A DNA stretch of 64,000 nucleotides from Catenulispora acidiphila DSM 44928 (GTDB taxonomy: Bacteria; Actinomycetota; Actinomycetes; Streptomycetales; Catenulisporaceae): contig NC_013131.1 of the NCBI RefSeq assembly GCF_000024025.1, positions 3,162,001 to 3,226,000 of the forward strand. Direction: 5' to 3'. The translations under genes and the position numbers were made by a program. Positions 24,402-33,419 of this stretch are shown here, piece by piece (within the stretch, counting starts at the first letter, position 1; each line of letters begins with the position of its first letter). The notes under the pieces were generated by a model. That model was not told where the DNA came from, made no database searches, and saw only the letters and a program-made list of their open reading frames with translations.

Positions 24402-25295
24402 GTGTCCACGACCGCATCCCCGGCGCCGCCGGGCTCTCCGGAGCCCGGCGTCCGTCAGCCCAGCACGCGCCACCTGCAACGCCAGGCCTATCGGCAGCGC
24501 AAGAACCGCCGTGATCGCATGATCGCGATCGGCTGCACGGCTGGCTTCGCCGCGGTGGTCGGCGTCTTGGTGGTCACCTCGCCCGGGTGGCCGCGCTTCC
24601 GTGAGTCGTTCCTGTCCTGGTCGGTCTTCCGCTCCTCGATGCCCGACATCCTGCGCGGCTTCTGGCTGAACATCCAGATTTTCATGGTCGCCGAGCCGAT
24701 CATCCTGATCCTGGGCCTCGGCGTGGCGCTGATCCGCACCACCAAGTCCCCGGGGCTGTTGCCCTTCCGCCTGACCGCGACCCTGTACGCCGACGTCTTC
24801 CGCGGCGTCCCGACCCTGCTGCTAATCCTGGTCGTCGGTTTCGGTATTCCGGCGCTCCAGCTCAGCGGGACGCCCAAGGACCCTGTGGTGCTCGGGGTGG
24901 TCGCGTTGACGCTGTCGTACGTCGCCTACGTCTCTGAAGTCTTCCGTGCCGGTCTGGACTCGGTCCATCCGTCGCAGCGCGCTGCGGCCACGGCACTGGG
25001 CTTGTCGGAGCGGCAGACGTTGCGGTTCGTGGTTCTTCCGCAGGCGATCCGCAACGTCGTGCCGCCGTTGTTGAACGACTTCTCGGCGCTGCAGAAGGAC
25101 ACGGCTCTGGTTTCGACGCTCGGCGTGGTCGAATCCTTGCGACAGGCTCAGATCCACGAGTCGCTGACGTTCAACTACACGCCCTACGTCGGCGCGGCGC
25201 TGCTGTTCATCGCGGTCACCGTGCCGCTGGCACGCTACACCGACCGCCTGGCACGGCGCGCCGCCGCACGGCAGCAGGCAGGGGGAGCCCGATGA
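24402..25295 (+). CDS. ABC transporter permease, polar amino-acid (HisM/GlnP) type
   Basis: A 297-residue permease with a roughly 45-residue cytoplasmic N-terminus, then membrane segments starting RMIAIGCTAGFAAVVGVLVV. The family hallmarks are GFWLNIQIFMVAEPIILILG, TLYADVFRGVPTLLLI and the EAA loop RAAATALGLSERQTLRFVVL followed by PQAIRNVVPPLLNDF. A GTG start lies 9 bp after the SBP stop. The 3' end overlaps the ATPase ATG by 4 bp. Confidence 0.9.
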   Translation: MSTTASPAPPGSPEPGVRQPSTRHLQRQAYRQRKNRRDRMIAIGCTAGFAAVVGVLVVTSPGWPRFRESFLSWSVFRSSMPDILRGFWLNIQIFMVAEPIILILGLGVALIRTTKSPGLLPFRLTATLYADVFRGVPTLLLILVVGFGIPALQLSGTPKDPVVLGVVALTLSYVAYVSEVFRAGLDSVHPSQRAAATALGLSERQTLRFVVLPQAIRNVVPPLLNDFSALQKDTALVSTLGVVESLRQAQIHESLTFNYTPYVGAALLFIAVTVPLARYTDRLARRAAARQQAGGAR

Positions 25296-26050
25296 GCACC
25301 GAGGCCCTCGACGCCAACGCACTGCTGCGGCTGCGCGGCGTCCACAAGCGCTTCGACGACCGCACCGTCCTGGACTCGATCGACCTCGATGTGGCCGCAC
25401 ATCAGGTGGTGTGCCTGATCGGCGGTTCGGGCTCGGGCAAGTCCACCCTCCTGCGCTGCGTCGACCTGCTGGTCGAGGTGGACGACGGCACCATCCACCT
25501 CGGCGCCACCGAGCTCACCGACCCGGCCCTCGACCAGCGCCTGGCGCGCCGTCGCATCGGCGTGGTGTTCCAGGCCTACAACCTGTTCCCGCACCTGAGC
25601 GTGCTGGACAACGTAGCCCTCGCCCCGCGCCGGGTCCTGGGCCGCTCGCGGGACCAGGCCGAGTCCGAGGCGATGGCCCTGCTGACCCGCCTGGGTCTGG
25701 CAGACAAGGCCCGGGACTACCCCGACCGGCTGTCCGGAGGGCAGCAGCAACGCGCGGCGATCGCCCGCTCCCTGGCGACCGAACCCGAGGTCCTGCTCTT
25801 CGACGAGATCACCTCGGCCCTCGACCCCGAACTGGTCGGCGAGGTCCTGGACGTGGTCGCAGACCTCAAGGACCGCGGCTTCACCATCCTGATGGCCACC
25901 CACGAGATGGACTTCGCCCGGCACGCGGCCGACCAGGTCTGCTTCCTGGACAACGGCGTCATCCGCGAACGCGGCGAGCCGGACCAGATCCTGACCGAGC
26001 CCCGGGAAGCCGCGACCCAACGGTTTCTGGCCCGGCTGCTGAACCGTTGA
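25292..26050 (+). CDS. ABC transporter ATPase, polar amino-acid (GlnQ) type
   Basis: A 252-residue ATPase with Walker A GGSGSGKST, Q-loop VVFQAYNLFPHLSVLDN, signature LSGGQQQRAAIARSLA, Walker B LLFDEITSALDPELVGEVL and switch His MATHEMDFAR. The AYNLFPHL and EITSALDPE forms are typical of GlnQ/HisP-type subunits. It energises the importer with the two upstream genes. It is convergent with the SDR gene, 42 bp away. A GC-rich palindrome (CGCGGCGCCGCG, 26080-26091) lies in the gap and may help terminate transcription. Confidence 0.93.
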   Translation: MSTEALDANALLRLRGVHKRFDDRTVLDSIDLDVAAHQVVCLIGGSGSGKSTLLRCVDLLVEVDDGTIHLGATELTDPALDQRLARRRIGVVFQAYNLFPHLSVLDNVALAPRRVLGRSRDQAESEAMALLTRLGLADKARDYPDRLSGGQQQRAAIARSLATEPEVLLFDEITSALDPELVGEVLDVVADLKDRGFTILMATHEMDFARHAADQVCFLDNGVIRERGEPDQILTEPREAATQRFLARLLNR

Positions 26051-26092
26051 TCCGGGTCGGTAGTCCTAGCCGGCCGCGGCGCGGCGCCGCGT

Positions 26093-26851
26093 TCAGATGA
26101 TGAGCGCCCCGCCGGTCGCATCGATCCACTGCCCGGTTACCCACCGGCTGTCGTCGGAGGCCAGGAACGCGGCGATGTCAGCGATCTCGGCGGGATCGGC
26201 GACGCGGTTCAGGGGCGATAGGGCTGCGGTCGCTGCGAGAGCTTGGTCGTTGCCGCGGAGCCAGGTCGCGTTGACGTCGGTGTCGACGACGCCCGGCGCG
26301 ATCGTGTTGACGGTGATGCCGCGCGTGCCGAGATCCTTGGCGAGGTTGACGGTGAAGACGTCGATCGCTCCTTTGGACATCGCGTAGGCGATGAGTTCGG
26401 ACATCGCCGCCGTGCGGGTCAGGCCGGTGGAGATGTTGATGACCCGTCCTCCGTCCCGCAGGCGGGTCAGGCCCTCCTGGGTGACGAAGAACGGCGCCTT
26501 GGCGTTGACCGCGAAGACCTTGTCGAACTCGTCGGGGTCGATGGCGCCGAGGTGTCCGTAGGGTCCGGGCACGGCCGCGTTGTTGACGATGATGTCGACG
26601 CCCTCCGCGCGGGCGTCGAAGGCTGCCCACAGGGTGCGGGCGTCGCCGGGTATGCCGAGTTCGGCCTGGATGGCGAAGGCTTCGGCGCCGGCCGCCTCGA
26701 TCGTGGCGACGGTTTGCTTCGCAGCGTCCTCATTGGCGTTGTAGTGGACGGCGACGCGCGCGCCGTCCGCCGCCAGCCGAAGGGCGATGCCCTGCCCGAT
26801 GCCCCGGCTCGCGCCGGTGACCAGTGCCGTCTTACCTGTGAGTGTGCCCAT
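26093..26851 (-). CDS. Short-chain dehydrogenase/reductase (SDR)
   Basis: A 252-residue classical SDR: cofactor motif TGASRGIGQGIAL (TGxxxGxG), NNAAVPGPYG, catalytic Ser in INISTGLTRTA, Tyr-x-x-x-Lys as YAMSKGA, and the PG loop IAPGVVDTDVNA. The NYNANEDAAK-like region after beta-2 (VHYNANEDAAK) suggests NADP preference. The substrate is unknown. ATG 26851 has GGGGAGG upstream; an earlier ATG at 26968 would run across the operators and into the TetR gene and is rejected. It is divergent from the TetR gene with two operators between. Confidence 0.9.
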   Translation of the reverse strand: MGTLTGKTALVTGASRGIGQGIALRLAADGARVAVHYNANEDAAKQTVATIEAAGAEAFAIQAELGIPGDARTLWAAFDARAEGVDIIVNNAAVPGPYGHLGAIDPDEFDKVFAVNAKAPFFVTQEGLTRLRDGGRVINISTGLTRTAAMSELIAYAMSKGAIDVFTVNLAKDLGTRGITVNTIAPGVVDTDVNATWLRGNDQALAATAALSPLNRVADPAEIADIAAFLASDDSRWVTGQWIDATGGALII

Positions 26852-26870
26852 GGCGACGTCCTCCCCATTT

Positions 26871-26925
26871 CTATAACGTCCGTTAGCAAAAGGGAGCGTA
26901 GCACATTCACTAACGAGCGTTATAG
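26871..26925. promoter_or_regulatory. Paired TetR operators, TAACG-N2-CGTTA
   Basis: Two palindromes, TAACGTCCGTTA (26874-26885) and TAACGAGCGTTA (26911-26922), sit between the divergent SDR and TetR genes. Their flanks match as well, so the 16-bp units at 26871-26886 and 26910-26925 are inverted repeats of each other (CTATAACG outermost). The second unit ends 9 bp before the TetR GTG. Autoregulation and repression of the SDR gene are strongly suggested. Confidence 0.8.
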
Positions 26926-26934
26926 AATCAGCCC

Positions 26935-27537
26935 GTGACATCGACCCCGCGTGGACGCCCCCGCTCATTCGACCGCGACGCGGCCCTGGACCAGGCCGTG
27001 CGCGCCTTCTGGGAAAACGGATACGAGGCGACGTCGATGGCTGACCTCAAAGAGCGAATGGGCATCACGGCGCCGAGCATCTACGCCGCATTCGGCGACA
27101 AGCAGGCACTGTTCACCCAAGCCGTCGAGCAGTACGGCCACACCTACGGCGAGTTCGTCGAACGCGCCCTGGCCGAGGAGCCCACAGCCCGCGAGGGCGT
27201 GGCACGGATGCTCCGCGAAGTCGCGGTGGAATACGCCAGCGACGAACATCCGCACGGCTGCTTGGTGATCAGCGGAGCATCCAACTGCACGTCAGAGGAA
27301 GCCAAGGCACTGCTACGCAGCCAACGGCTGGCCAACACCGCCGCCCTGACCCAGCTGATCCAGAACGACGTCGACGCCGGCATCCTTCCGCCGACGACGA
27401 ACGCCCTCGCCGTGGCGCAGTACTACGGCGCGGTCATGCAGGGCATGTCACAACAGGCACGCGACGGAGTCGGACCCGACGGACTCACGGCGATCGCCGA
27501 GATGGCGATCGCCGCTTGGCCCGCTGTCGGCGAGTGA
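26935..27537 (+). CDS. TetR family transcriptional regulator
   Basis: A 200-residue TetR protein of the group with GRPRSFDRDAALDQAVRAFW, helix-turn-helix YEATSMADLKERMGITAPSIY and AAFGDKQALFTQAVEQYG. The C-terminal TetR_C domain carries CLVISGASNCTSEEAKALLR. The group often controls a neighbouring SDR or oxidoreductase, as here. The GTG start follows the second operator directly. Two Cys residues in the ligand domain (HPHGCLVI and SNCTSEE) could sense electrophiles; this is inference only. Confidence 0.92.
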   Translation: MTSTPRGRPRSFDRDAALDQAVRAFWENGYEATSMADLKERMGITAPSIYAAFGDKQALFTQAVEQYGHTYGEFVERALAEEPTAREGVARMLREVAVEYASDEHPHGCLVISGASNCTSEEAKALLRSQRLANTAALTQLIQNDVDAGILPPTTNALAVAQYYGAVMQGMSQQARDGVGPDGLTAIAEMAIAAWPAVGE

Positions 27538-27658
27538 CATCAGCCGCCGACTTGTAAGGGTGTAGCGGTTCGTGGTCACCGCGCGACTGCGATCACCGCG
27601 TTGTTCCCGGTATCCGGCGCCGGGCATCCTGCGCTCGTCATCGGGCGACCGTTCCGCG

Positions 27659-30007
27659 TCATCCGACCGGTGCCAGGGCCCGGGCGAGTCCGTCCCGAGC
27701 CAAGCCCGCGACGTGCCGGTAGCCGCGCGGTTCGGCCAGTGCGAGCGCCTGCCGGAACTGGTCCACGGCACGGTCCGGGTCGCCGGCCGCCAGACAGCTG
27801 CGGGCGAAGGCTTCGCGCAGGTAGATCTCCCGATAGACGTCGCCGAAATCGGTGGCCCAGGCCAATGCCGCCTCATGCCGGTCCAGAGCTTCGGCATGGC
27901 GGCCGAGCCGGCTCAGTGCTTCTGCGACATCGCCTTGGCAGATGGCCGCGAATGAGGCGTCTTGGTTGTCTCGGCACGCCGCCTCGGCTTCCTGGAAGTA
28001 CGTCACCGCTCCCGGTAGGTCTCCATCGGACAGGCGGGCACGGCCCAGTACCCGCAGGCTCGTGATGCGCGGCGTCGGGTCCTGGGCCGTGGCCAGCACG
28101 TCCCGGGCGACATCAGCGGCCTCCGCGACGCGCCCCAGCGCGAGAAGGGAGTGGTGGGCTGTGAGCACAGCAGCGATGGCGACCTCGGTCGGATACCGGT
28201 CGGCCAGCGGCAGCTGACGAGCCTCCGCGAGCAAGTCCAGGGCCCGCGTGAACTCACCGCGGTCCTCGGCGACGGCGGCCACTCCGCGGATCGCGATGAT
28301 CCGCATCCCGACGGCGCCGGACCGGGCCGCGATGTCGGCAGCGGCTGCGAAGTCCGCCGCGGCAGAGTCCAGCCGACCCGTGAAGTAGGCGGCGAGCCCC
28401 CGGCTGTATTCGAGCGCGGCCTGAATCGAGAGGTTCCCCAGACGCTCGGCGGCCTGGACCCCGATGTCGGCGATCCAGCGCCACAGCTCCCATCGGCCAT
28501 AGCGGCCCAGCAGGTCCCCGATCAGCAGCGCGAACTGGGCGGTGAGGTCGTCGCGGCCTCGGCGCACGGTCTGCTCGACGACCCGCACGAGGGTGGCTTC
28601 CTCGTCGCGATACCAGGACATGGCCTGTTCCGGGGTGCTGATGTCGGGGACCTCGGCCGGAACGTGACGTACCGGCAAGACGTGCTCGGGGACGACGTCC
28701 AAGGCCCGCACTCCGCAGGTCACCGTGTGCAGGTAGAAATCGGTCAACCTGTCCAGCGCGGTGTCCCGGCCCTCGGCCGACTCCTCGCGCCGGGCGGCCT
28801 CGGCGGCCCGCTGCCGGATCAGGTCGTGGAAGCGGTAGCGCTGGGCGGCTGGTTCTTCCAGCAGGTTCGCGTCCACCAGATCGTCCAGCAAAGCCCGGGC
28901 CTCGGTCACCGGCCGTCCGGCCAGCGCCGCGGCGGCGAACGGGCCGATCAGCGTTCCGGGGTACAGGCCGAGCAGCAGGAACATCTGGCGCTGGTCGCCG
29001 CCCAGCCGGGCCAGGGAAGCGTCGATGACCTTCCCCAGCCCCGCCTCGTCGGACGGCGGCGGGCTCTCCAGCAGGTCGGCGACCGACCACGCCGGCCGGT
29101 GGCGCAGCCGCGCGGCGGCCACCCGGATGGACAGCGGCAAACCGCCGTACCGCCGCATCAGCTCGGCCACCGTCTCCGGGTCGGCAGCCGTGCCGGGTCC
29201 CAGCGCGACGGTGAACAGATCGGCCGCGTCGGCCGGACCCAGCGGGGCCAGGGACAGCGGCTGGACACCGTCCAACCCGACCATCCGGACCCGGCTGGTG
29301 ATCAGCACGGTGTTCCGGCCCGCACCCGGCAACAGGGCCCGGACGTGGTCGGCGTCCGCGGCGTTGTCGAGGATGACGATCGCGCGCTGCCGGGCCAGTT
29401 CGGAGCGCCACTGCGCGGACCGGCCCGCCAGATCGTCGGGGATGCGCCCGCCCGGAACCCCGAGCGCCCGCAACAATCCGAGCAGTGCCTCCGTCGGCTC
29501 GACCGGGTCCCGGCCGGGCGTGAAACCGTGCAGGTCCACATACAACTGGCAGTCGGGGAATTCGGGCGTCAGCAGGTGCGCGACCTTGACCGCCAGCGCG
29601 GTCTTGCCGACGCCGCCCATACCGTCGATCGCCACCGCCTGTCCGGCCCTCGCCAGCCGGGACACGGTCTCGACCTCGGCCCGCCGGGCGGTGAACCCGG
29701 CGACGTCCCGCGGCAGGTCGTTGCGCGGCACGCGGCTCGCCGCCGCCGGCCTGTCGGCGGCGAAAGGCCGGCCGGGTGCCCGCCGCTCCCGCTCGGCGGC
29801 CTCCCACAGCGGCCGCAGCGGACGGGGGTCGTGCCCGGTGAACCGGCAGAACGCCACCACGACGTTCCACGACGGCGTCGCCTGACCGGCCAGGTACCGC
29901 GACAACGAGGAGTTGCTGACGTGGATGGCCTGCTCGACCGCACGCAGACTGCGACCCGACTCCGCCTTGATCTTCCGCAGGCTCCCGGCCAGGTCGTCGT
30001 GGCTCAC
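27659..30007 (-). CDS. HTH-NB-ARC-TPR regulator (STAND ATPase)
   Basis: A 782-residue multidomain protein. Residues 5-60 form an XRE-type helix-turn-helix (RSLRAVEQAIHVSNSSLSRY). The NB-ARC ATPase follows, with Walker A DGMGGVGKTAL at about 128-138, Walker B QRAIVILDNAADADHVRALL, LLITSR-like NTVLITSRVR and the GLPL motif YGGLPLSIRVAAARLR. Winged-helix and TPR repeats fill the second half (residues about 400-780). Such AfsR-related proteins without the SARP output domain are common in actinomycetes. They are thought to switch on ligand-driven nucleotide exchange; the ligand and target are unknown. It is monocistronic and convergent with the TetR gene. Confidence 0.88.
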   Translation of the reverse strand: MSHDDLAGSLRKIKAESGRSLRAVEQAIHVSNSSLSRYLAGQATPSWNVVVAFCRFTGHDPRPLRPLWEAAERERRAPGRPFAADRPAAASRVPRNDLPRDVAGFTARRAEVETVSRLARAGQAVAIDGMGGVGKTALAVKVAHLLTPEFPDCQLYVDLHGFTPGRDPVEPTEALLGLLRALGVPGGRIPDDLAGRSAQWRSELARQRAIVILDNAADADHVRALLPGAGRNTVLITSRVRMVGLDGVQPLSLAPLGPADAADLFTVALGPGTAADPETVAELMRRYGGLPLSIRVAAARLRHRPAWSVADLLESPPPSDEAGLGKVIDASLARLGGDQRQMFLLLGLYPGTLIGPFAAAALAGRPVTEARALLDDLVDANLLEEPAAQRYRFHDLIRQRAAEAARREESAEGRDTALDRLTDFYLHTVTCGVRALDVVPEHVLPVRHVPAEVPDISTPEQAMSWYRDEEATLVRVVEQTVRRGRDDLTAQFALLIGDLLGRYGRWELWRWIADIGVQAAERLGNLSIQAALEYSRGLAAYFTGRLDSAAADFAAAADIAARSGAVGMRIIAIRGVAAVAEDRGEFTRALDLLAEARQLPLADRYPTEVAIAAVLTAHHSLLALGRVAEAADVARDVLATAQDPTPRITSLRVLGRARLSDGDLPGAVTYFQEAEAACRDNQDASFAAICQGDVAEALSRLGRHAEALDRHEAALAWATDFGDVYREIYLREAFARSCLAAGDPDRAVDQFRQALALAEPRGYRHVAGLARDGLARALAPVG

Positions 30008-30127
30008 CGTGCCGTCCCTCCCCTGTCGACTGGTCAGCGTCGATCGTACATACCGCCGGCCGCCGGACCGGGGCCCGGCGGCCGGCTCAGGTGGCTTCGA
30101 TGTGTTCGGACTTTGATACGCGTCGGC

Positions 30128-31735
30128 TCAGACCGAGATGGGCTCCTCGCTCCGCTGCCCGGCGTGCTTGGGCGCCTTCTCCTTCTCGGGAGCGGCCGGC
30201 AGCGGCGGCTCGTGGCGCAGGACGCTCATCACGTACAGGCCGGTGAGGGTCAGCAGGACCGCGCCGGTGACGGCGGCGACGTGGAAGCCGACGGTGTAGG
30301 CGTCGCGGGCGGCACCGAGCAGGTGCCGGCTCACCGGGCCGGGGTACTGGTCCGCGACGGCCACGGCGCTGCCCAGGGTCTGGTGGCTCTGGGCGATCGC
30401 GTCGGCGGGTATACCGGCCGGGGTCTGCCCGCTCATCTTGTGGTGGTAGACGGCGGCGCCGATGCTGCCGAGCAGGGCCATGCCCAGGGCGCTGCCGAGT
30501 TCGGAGCCGGTCTCGTTCAGCGCCGACGCGGAGCCGGCGCGTTCGGCCGAGGCGGCGGTCATGACCATGGTGCCGGCGATGGTCTGGGCCGCGACCATGC
30601 CGCAGGCCACCGCGCCCGCGCCGATCAGCAGCACGGCCACCGGGTTGCCGGGGCGGACCAGCAGCAGGACGGCCGCCCCGGCGGCGGCGATCAGGAAGCC
30701 GCCGCCGATGAGCGTCGCCGGGCGGATTCTCGTCGTCAGCGTTCCGGTGACGGCCATGCCGACGCTGACGGCCGGGAGCACGGCCAGCGACCACAGCGCC
30801 GCGGTGAACGGCCGCATCCCGGCCACCGACTGCAGGTACTGCGTGTTGTAGAGGCTGAATCCGATCATGACGAAGTTGCCGAGCGCGTTGACCAGCACTG
30901 GTACGCGGAAGGCCGTGGTGCCGAACAAGGCGGTGTCGATCAGCGGATCGGCGGCGGTGCGCTGCCGGATCAGGAACGCGATGCCCAAGGCGATCCCGAG
31001 GGCGACGGCGGCCAGCGCGCCGGCGCTGTACCCGTCGACCGCGAGCTGCTTGACCCCGTACACGGTTGGCAGAACCGCGGCGATGGACAGCACCGAGCCG
31101 GCATAGTCGAAGCGGCGGCCGTCGGCCGGCATCTTGAACTCCGGCAGCAGGATCGGCCCGAGGACCAGCAGCAGGGCCATGGCCGGCAGGTTGATCAGGA
31201 AGACCGAGCCCCACCAGAAGTGGTCCAACAGCAGACCGCCGACGACCGGGCCCAGGGTGGCGCCGCCGACGATTCCCCCGGTCCACAGGCCGATCGCGCT
31301 GTTGCGCTGCTTCTCGTCGTGGAACATGTTGCGGATCAGGGCCATCGTCGAGGGCATCAGCGTGGCGCCGGCCAGGCCGAGCAGCGCCCGGCTGGCGATC
31401 AGCAGATCCGCGCTGCCAGCGTAGGCGGCGACGGCCGACGCCCCGCCGAAGGCCGCGGTACCCGCCAACAGCAGTCGGCGACGGCCGATCCGGTCACCGA
31501 CCGCCCCCATCGTGATCAGCACCCCCGCCAGGGCGAAACCGTACGCGTCCATGATCCACAGCTGCTGTGTAGCGCTGGGCTTCAGCGACGCGCTGATAAA
31601 CGGCAGCCCGAACAACAACACCGACATGTCCATCGAGATCAGCAGGCACGGAAGAACCAGCACCGCCAACCCGATCCACTCCTTGCGACCCGCCCGGCGA
31701 GGCGGAGTCGGCGATATCAGTCCATTGTCGATCAT
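30128..31735 (-). CDS. MFS drug exporter, DHA2 family (14 TM, EmrB/QacA type)
   Basis: A 535-residue exporter with about 14 membrane segments. Typical DHA2 parts are LVLPCLLISMDMSVLLFGLP (first helix with the Asp-Met-Ser-Val motif), LITMGAVGDRIGRRRLLLAG (loop 2-3) and the motif C helix GGATLGPVVGGLLLDHF. The C-terminus is charged (PEKEKAPKHAGQ). Proton-driven drug efflux is expected; the substrate is unknown. ATG 31735 has GAGGAG upstream. It lies 10 bp after the DUF4097 gene and is presumably cotranscribed with it. Confidence 0.92.
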   Translation of the reverse strand: MIDNGLISPTPPRRAGRKEWIGLAVLVLPCLLISMDMSVLLFGLPFISASLKPSATQQLWIMDAYGFALAGVLITMGAVGDRIGRRRLLLAGTAAFGGASAVAAYAGSADLLIASRALLGLAGATLMPSTMALIRNMFHDEKQRNSAIGLWTGGIVGGATLGPVVGGLLLDHFWWGSVFLINLPAMALLLVLGPILLPEFKMPADGRRFDYAGSVLSIAAVLPTVYGVKQLAVDGYSAGALAAVALGIALGIAFLIRQRTAADPLIDTALFGTTAFRVPVLVNALGNFVMIGFSLYNTQYLQSVAGMRPFTAALWSLAVLPAVSVGMAVTGTLTTRIRPATLIGGGFLIAAAGAAVLLLVRPGNPVAVLLIGAGAVACGMVAAQTIAGTMVMTAASAERAGSASALNETGSELGSALGMALLGSIGAAVYHHKMSGQTPAGIPADAIAQSHQTLGSAVAVADQYPGPVSRHLLGAARDAYTVGFHVAAVTGAVLLTLTGLYVMSVLRHEPPLPAAPEKEKAPKHAGQRSEEPISV

Positions 31736-31745
31736 GGCGCTCTCC

Positions 31746-32468
31746 TCAATGCCCGGCGTCGGCCGGGACGGCGGCGGATGGCTGTTCCAGGCTGCGGGCG
31801 GTGACGTCGCCGTCGGCGGTGGTGGCGTGGATGCGGAGCTCGGCTTCGGCGCCGGCGGAGTTCTGAAGCGAGTTGTGGATACGGCCGTTGGGCGCCCCGG
31901 CGTCGAGGGTGGCCGACACCCCGCCGACGGCGCCGACGGTGATCTGACCGGACTGCGTGCGCAGGGTGACGGTCCCGCGTGTGGCCTCGGCGACGGCGAT
32001 GTCACCGCGCTGAGTACTGAGCTCGGCCGAACCGCCCAGGCGGCCGACGGTGATACCGCCGTCCTGCATGGCCAGGCGGCCACTGGCGATTTCCTCAAGC
32101 TGCACGGAACCAACCGCGCCTTCATAGGTGACATCGCCAAGCGATCCGATACCGCGGAAGTCGGCAACCGCGGCCTTGGCCTCGACACGGGAGCCCAGCG
32201 GCAGCCAGACGGTCACCGCGACCGATCCAGGATCGATGCCGAGGACACGGTGCCCGGCAGGCTCGCCATCGACCCGCAGGACACCGCCGCCGTTACTGAT
32301 CAGGACCCGCTGAGCCGCCCTCACATCGCGGCTCTCGGCGGCATCACCGGGCCGGACCTCCACCTCGGCATCGAAGCGGTCGGCGGCGATGAGACGAATG
32401 CTGCCCACAGAAATGTCGAGGACGACACAGAAGGGCAAGGCGACCGGAACGGTCTCTGGTGCGTTCAT
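31746..32468 (-). CDS. DUF4097 family beta-helix protein
   Basis: A 240-residue protein of the DUF4097 (adhesin-like) type. The body is a ladder of short beta repeats: VEAKAAVADFRGIGSLGDV, VQLEEIASGRLAMQDGGI, SAELSTQRGDIAVAEATRG, TVTLRTQSGQITVGAVGG, and LRIHATTADGDVTARSL at the end. No signal peptide or membrane helix is seen, so it is cytoplasmic or leaves by an unknown path. It precedes the DHA2 exporter in one operon, a common actinomycete pairing whose function is unknown. Confidence 0.85.
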   Translation of the reverse strand: MNAPETVPVALPFCVVLDISVGSIRLIAADRFDAEVEVRPGDAAESRDVRAAQRVLISNGGGVLRVDGEPAGHRVLGIDPGSVAVTVWLPLGSRVEAKAAVADFRGIGSLGDVTYEGAVGSVQLEEIASGRLAMQDGGITVGRLGGSAELSTQRGDIAVAEATRGTVTLRTQSGQITVGAVGGVSATLDAGAPNGRIHNSLQNSAGAEAELRIHATTADGDVTARSLEQPSAAVPADAGH

Positions 32469-33179
32469 GCGGCCATGGTCGGATTACCCGTCATCGCCGC
32501 ACAGGGCCGGAGCGGGGCACGGGGCAGCCGACCGCCCGCGACACCTATACTCACCAGCCCGTTCACCGATGCGGCACGGTGCCCCGTAATTGCCCCAACT
32601 GGGGCGCAGCAGCCCACACCTGCCGGAGCGATCGAACAACGGGCCACCTCAAACCGCTACAGACATATCAGTGGCGTTCACATGGGGGACCATTCGGCGC
32701 CTCATGCACCACGCGAATCGGGCGCGACCATGAGCGGTACCAGCGGGACACTTCAACCCCCGGAACCGCTGTCAGGCTGTGGATCTAGACTCCGCCCGTG
32801 ACCGCATATCGCTATCTACCACCGCGGTCCGTATCGCCGAAGACGAGCTGGTCGATGCGTTCCGGCGAACTCGCCGCCGACGGCCAAGGTCCCGGCAGGG
32901 CGCCCACAACGCGTTGACGAAAGGCTGTCGCCGGCGCGGCCCGATCGGTTCAGAGCCTCTGCCGACGAGTGAGTGATCGCGGCCGTGCCAAGGCTGTTGT
33001 GCGCCGGCAACCAACACCTCGGTCGACAACGGCTGCCCCGGCTGCCCCCGCCCGAACTCCTGACGTCGATCAGCGCTTTCGGTGCACGGCGGCGTTCATC
33101 TGATCCTGGCGGGGTCCGTCGCAGAAAGTTTCCTCGAAGTGTTGTTCCGCGCATCGCAACCCTCTACCATTTCGACGTA

Positions 33180-33193
33180 TTGAAGCGCTTCGA
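33180..33193. promoter_or_regulatory. LacI-type operator 1, sugar ABC operon
   Basis: TTGAAGCGCTTCGA has the perfect core GAAGCGCTTC (33182-33191) and one flank mismatch to the second copy. The central CG-containing palindrome with flanking A/T-to-G/C steps is typical of LacI/GalR family operators. It lies 227 bp before the SBP start. Confidence 0.6.
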
Positions 33194-33370
33194 CGATCCT
33201 CGCGCCCCATAGCGCGACACAGAGTGCGGAGAAGGCGGTTTCCTTGCCGCCCGTTCTGTGGGGCGGTCGCTGCGTGAGCAGACAGGCTCGGTGAGTGTGG
33301 CTGCTCTCGTCCCTAGGCATGCCCTAGGGCTGGCGCGCGATGCGTTTTCGACACCTGGTCGGCAAGCGGC

Positions 33371-33386
33371 ATCGAAGCGCTTCGAT
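33371..33386. promoter_or_regulatory. LacI-type operator 2, sugar ABC operon
   Basis: ATCGAAGCGCTTCGAT is a perfect 16-bp palindrome 33 bp before the ATG of the sugar-binding lipoprotein gene. It shares the core with the copy at 33180-33193, 191 bp upstream, a spacing that would allow looping. No LacI gene lies in the window, so the regulator must be encoded elsewhere. Confidence 0.75.
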
Positions 33387-33419
33387 CAAGAGCGGGATTC
33401 TCGATCTGGAGGGTGTCCG

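Larger units (their letters stand above)
32469..33419. other. 951-bp intergenic region between divergent operons
   Basis: No convincing gene is seen. Frames of 60-112 codons lack ribosome sites and family similarity. Near the DUF4097 end is an inverted repeat GCCCC-AACT-GGGGC (32592-32605). Near the sugar ABC end are the two LacI-type palindromes listed separately. The middle part may be decayed sequence. Confidence 0.6.

Noticed and set aside
30128-32188. A longer start for the DHA2 exporter (686 residues)
   Set aside because: The extra N-terminus overlaps the DUF4097 gene in another frame. The ATG at 31735 has a good ribosome site and matches the family start.
3733-33175. The 13-mer TCTACCATTTCGA occurs at 3733-3745 and 33163-33175
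   Set aside because: In a 64-kb window several 13-bp coincidences are expected by chance, and the surroundings differ.
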